Below are positions 58,752 to 60,066 of a DNA stretch of 60,066 nucleotides, piece by piece; positions within the stretch are counted from its first letter, which is position 1; every line of letters begins with the position of its first letter. The position numbers and the translations under genes are program-made. Under the pieces are notes generated by a model. It saw nothing but the letters and a program-made list of their open reading frames with translations, had not been told where the DNA came from and did no database searches. The stretch is from the NCBI GenBank assembly GCA_045600205.1, contig JAZRXM010000015.1:1-60066 (forward strand). The letters are read 5' to 3'. Origin of the DNA: Firm-04 sp045600205 (GTDB lineage: Bacteria > Bacillota > Clostridia > Oscillospirales > Ruminococcaceae).

Positions 58752-60066
58752 ATGAAGAAATTCATCTCTGCACTCACATCCGTCGCTCTCGCAGCGACCG
58801 CATTGGGCAGCACGTTTGCATTGAATGCAAATGCAGCTGTTACCAGCTCGATTATTGATATCCGTTCCGGATCTTCCAATGCCGTTACCGTAGCTTCCTC
58901 GGAGGTTGCTGCCGGCAAAGTTACGGTTCCTGTTGCTGTTTATCTCCCGCAGTGCTCTGGTATCAACACCATGGGCTGCAAGTTCGCAATCAACGGCGAC
59001 AAGACCCTTGGTCAGGCTCCTGCAACCAGCGAGTACCTGTTCGGTAACTATGGTATCGAAATGGTCGCAAACGCTGACTGCAACCCGGATGCTCCCGGTT
59101 ATCCGATGCCCGCTGTTTTCGGCGAGGATGACGGTGACGTTTCCTGGGAAACCTGTGGCTTCCAGGGCAAGTATTACAACCTGAGCTACCAGAACCAGAC
59201 TGAGGTTCAGGCTAACAACAACTGCTTCGCTCTCGGCGATGGCAAGTCCACCACTTGGGATAAGACCGCTGATTGGGCTTACGATTACCCGATCTTCCTG
59301 TTCGACCTCGTTCTGCCGAAGGGCCTCGCTGATGGCGAGTATGTCCTCGACATCTACAAGCCGAGCTACGTTAACGTAAACTCCATCGGTTCCGATGAGC
59401 TGGTTTACGGTCACACCACCATTTCCGGTGTTGACGGCGCAGTTGATTACACCACTGTTCCGCTGACCATCAAAGTTGGCGAGGGCAAGACCCCGGATAC
59501 CACTACAAAGGCTCCTGATACCACCACGAAGGCAAATGAAACCACCACAAAGGGCGGCACTGTTCAGCCTTCAACTGATGGTTACACCCTGCAGCTCATC
59601 AACGCTAACGGCGAGAACACCTACTCCAACGGTAAGAACGTTTCCAACGTTGAAAAAGGTAAGGAAGTCACCGTCAGCATGATCGTTAACAAAGACCCCG
59701 GCACCGCTGGTATCCAGCTGATGCTCGACTTCGCTGGTCTGGATGCTACCATGGTCAAGGGCGACGCTTACAAGGCAAACCCGACCTGGAATGCTGAAGA
59801 AGGCATCCTGGCATTCACCACCAACAAGGGCAACAATGCTTCCGCTGCTGACGGGAAGACCGTTGTTTCCTTCACTGTTACCCCTGCTGCTGAGAAGACC
59901 TACTCCAACGGTCTGGACAACACCGACTCCAAGTGGGAGCACTCCAACACCGACGAGGACGGCAAGGAACTGAAGTACACCTTCATCGGTCTGGATCTCG
60001 TTGTTGGCTCCGGTAATGTTACTCCGAATCAGACCACCGTTGCTAAGACGGATGCTCCTGTTTCTA
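58752..60066 (+). CDS. Cohesin-bearing scaffoldin (ScaA-like), 5' part only
   Basis: The frame starts at ATG 58752 (AAAGGA upstream) and is still open at the window edge, giving the first 438 residues. They form a signal peptide (~1-28, cut after ALNANA), a large first module (~31-243) that looks like a long cohesin or related beta-sandwich, a Thr-rich linker of TTTKAPD-type repeats (~248-275), a second ~140-residue cohesin-like module (~278-418: VTVSMIVNKDPGTAGIQLML in parts, GILAFTT, VVSFTV) and the start of another linker. Such linkers join modules in cellulosomal scaffoldins. Codon choice (AAC, GGT, GCT, CTC/CTG) is much more biased than in neighbouring genes, which suggests very high expression. 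Cohesin number and C-terminus are unknown. Confidence 0.82.
   Translation, partial: MKKFISALTSVALAATALGSTFALNANAAVTSSIIDIRSGSSNAVTVASSEVAAGKVTVPVAVYLPQCSGINTMGCKFAINGDKTLGQAPATSEYLFGNYGIEMVANADCNPDAPGYPMPAVFGEDDGDVSWETCGFQGKYYNLSYQNQTEVQANNNCFALGDGKSTTWDKTADWAYDYPIFLFDLVLPKGLADGEYVLDIYKPSYVNVNSIGSDELVYGHTTISGVDGAVDYTTVPLTIKVGEGKTPDTTTKAPDTTTKANETTTKGGTVQPSTDGYTLQLINANGENTYSNGKNVSNVEKGKEVTVSMIVNKDPGTAGIQLMLDFAGLDATMVKGDAYKANPTWNAEEGILAFTTNKGNNASAADGKTVVSFTVTPAAEKTYSNGLDNTDSKWEHSNTDEDGKELKYTFIGLDLVVGSGNVTPNQTTVAKTDAPVS

Noticed and set aside
1..60066. tRNA, rRNA, CRISPR array or insertion sequence
   Set aside because: No cloverleaf with a CCA-type end, no rRNA stretch, no regularly spaced repeats and no transposase gene were seen in the intergenic regions.

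Overview
The window looks like a stretch of chromosome from a cellulosome-forming, Gram-positive gut anaerobe of the Ruminococcus group (R. flavefaciens / R. champanellensis type). I infer this from a cohesin-plus-dockerin adaptor followed by a cohesin scaffoldin at the right edge, a second dockerin protein, a cellobiose phosphorylase with glucokinase, strong AGGAGG-type ribosome binding sites, several TTG starts, and promoters of the TTGACA/TTGCAA, 17-base spacer, TATAAT type. Species cannot be fixed from the sequence alone. I see no tRNA, rRNA, CRISPR array or insertion sequence; the only mobile-type gene is one stand-alone large serine recombinase.

Layout. 1-5003 (+): end of aroA, then aroC, pheA, an aroE-aroK fusion, aroQ and an acetyltransferase, an aromatic amino acid operon. 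5041-10062 (-): asparagine synthetase, a membrane-anchored VanY-type carboxypeptidase, an acetyltransferase and MreB. 10289-17560: a CpsB-like protein that has lost its metal ligands (+), a sugar-binding/GGDEF protein and an AraC regulator (-), a probable non-coding RNA, recD2 and comF (+). 17608-21172 (-): a membrane beta-propeller protein coupled to an ECF-type sigma factor, then rsmA. 21254-27217: dCMP deaminase (+), WYL regulator and LCP enzyme (-), then GH25 lysozyme, rsmD, coaD, a coiled-coil protein and VanZ (+). 27275-33492 (-): cellobiose phosphorylase, an LRAT-fold protein, deoB, flavin reductase and an LRR lipoprotein. 33739-36660 (+): serine recombinase and an N-terminal-dockerin protein. 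36837-52209 (-): a long run of same-strand genes comprising a GT2 glycosyltransferase, a preQ1-riboswitch-controlled queT, a WG-repeat protein, purE-C-F-M-N-O-H-D, a membrane protein, uvrC, manA and glk. 52434-55712 (-): a complete gerA-gerB-gerC germinant receptor operon. 55928-60066 (+): a CapA-like lipoprotein, then a ScaC-like adaptor and the start of a cohesin scaffoldin that runs off the window.

How the parts fit. The scaffoldin genes and dockerin protein serve cellulose degradation; cellobiose phosphorylase, glucokinase and mannose-6-phosphate isomerase take the released sugars into glycolysis; the soluble sugar-binding/GGDEF protein may link a sugar signal to c-di-GMP. The germinant receptor implies sporulation capacity. 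The most unusual items are a 215-base candidate sRNA carrying four C-rich anti-Shine-Dalgarno-like motifs, the metal-less CpsB homologue, a PurF without its glutaminase cysteine beside a split AICAR transformylase/PurO pair, and the structured, inverted-repeat-rich leaders of the scaffoldin genes.
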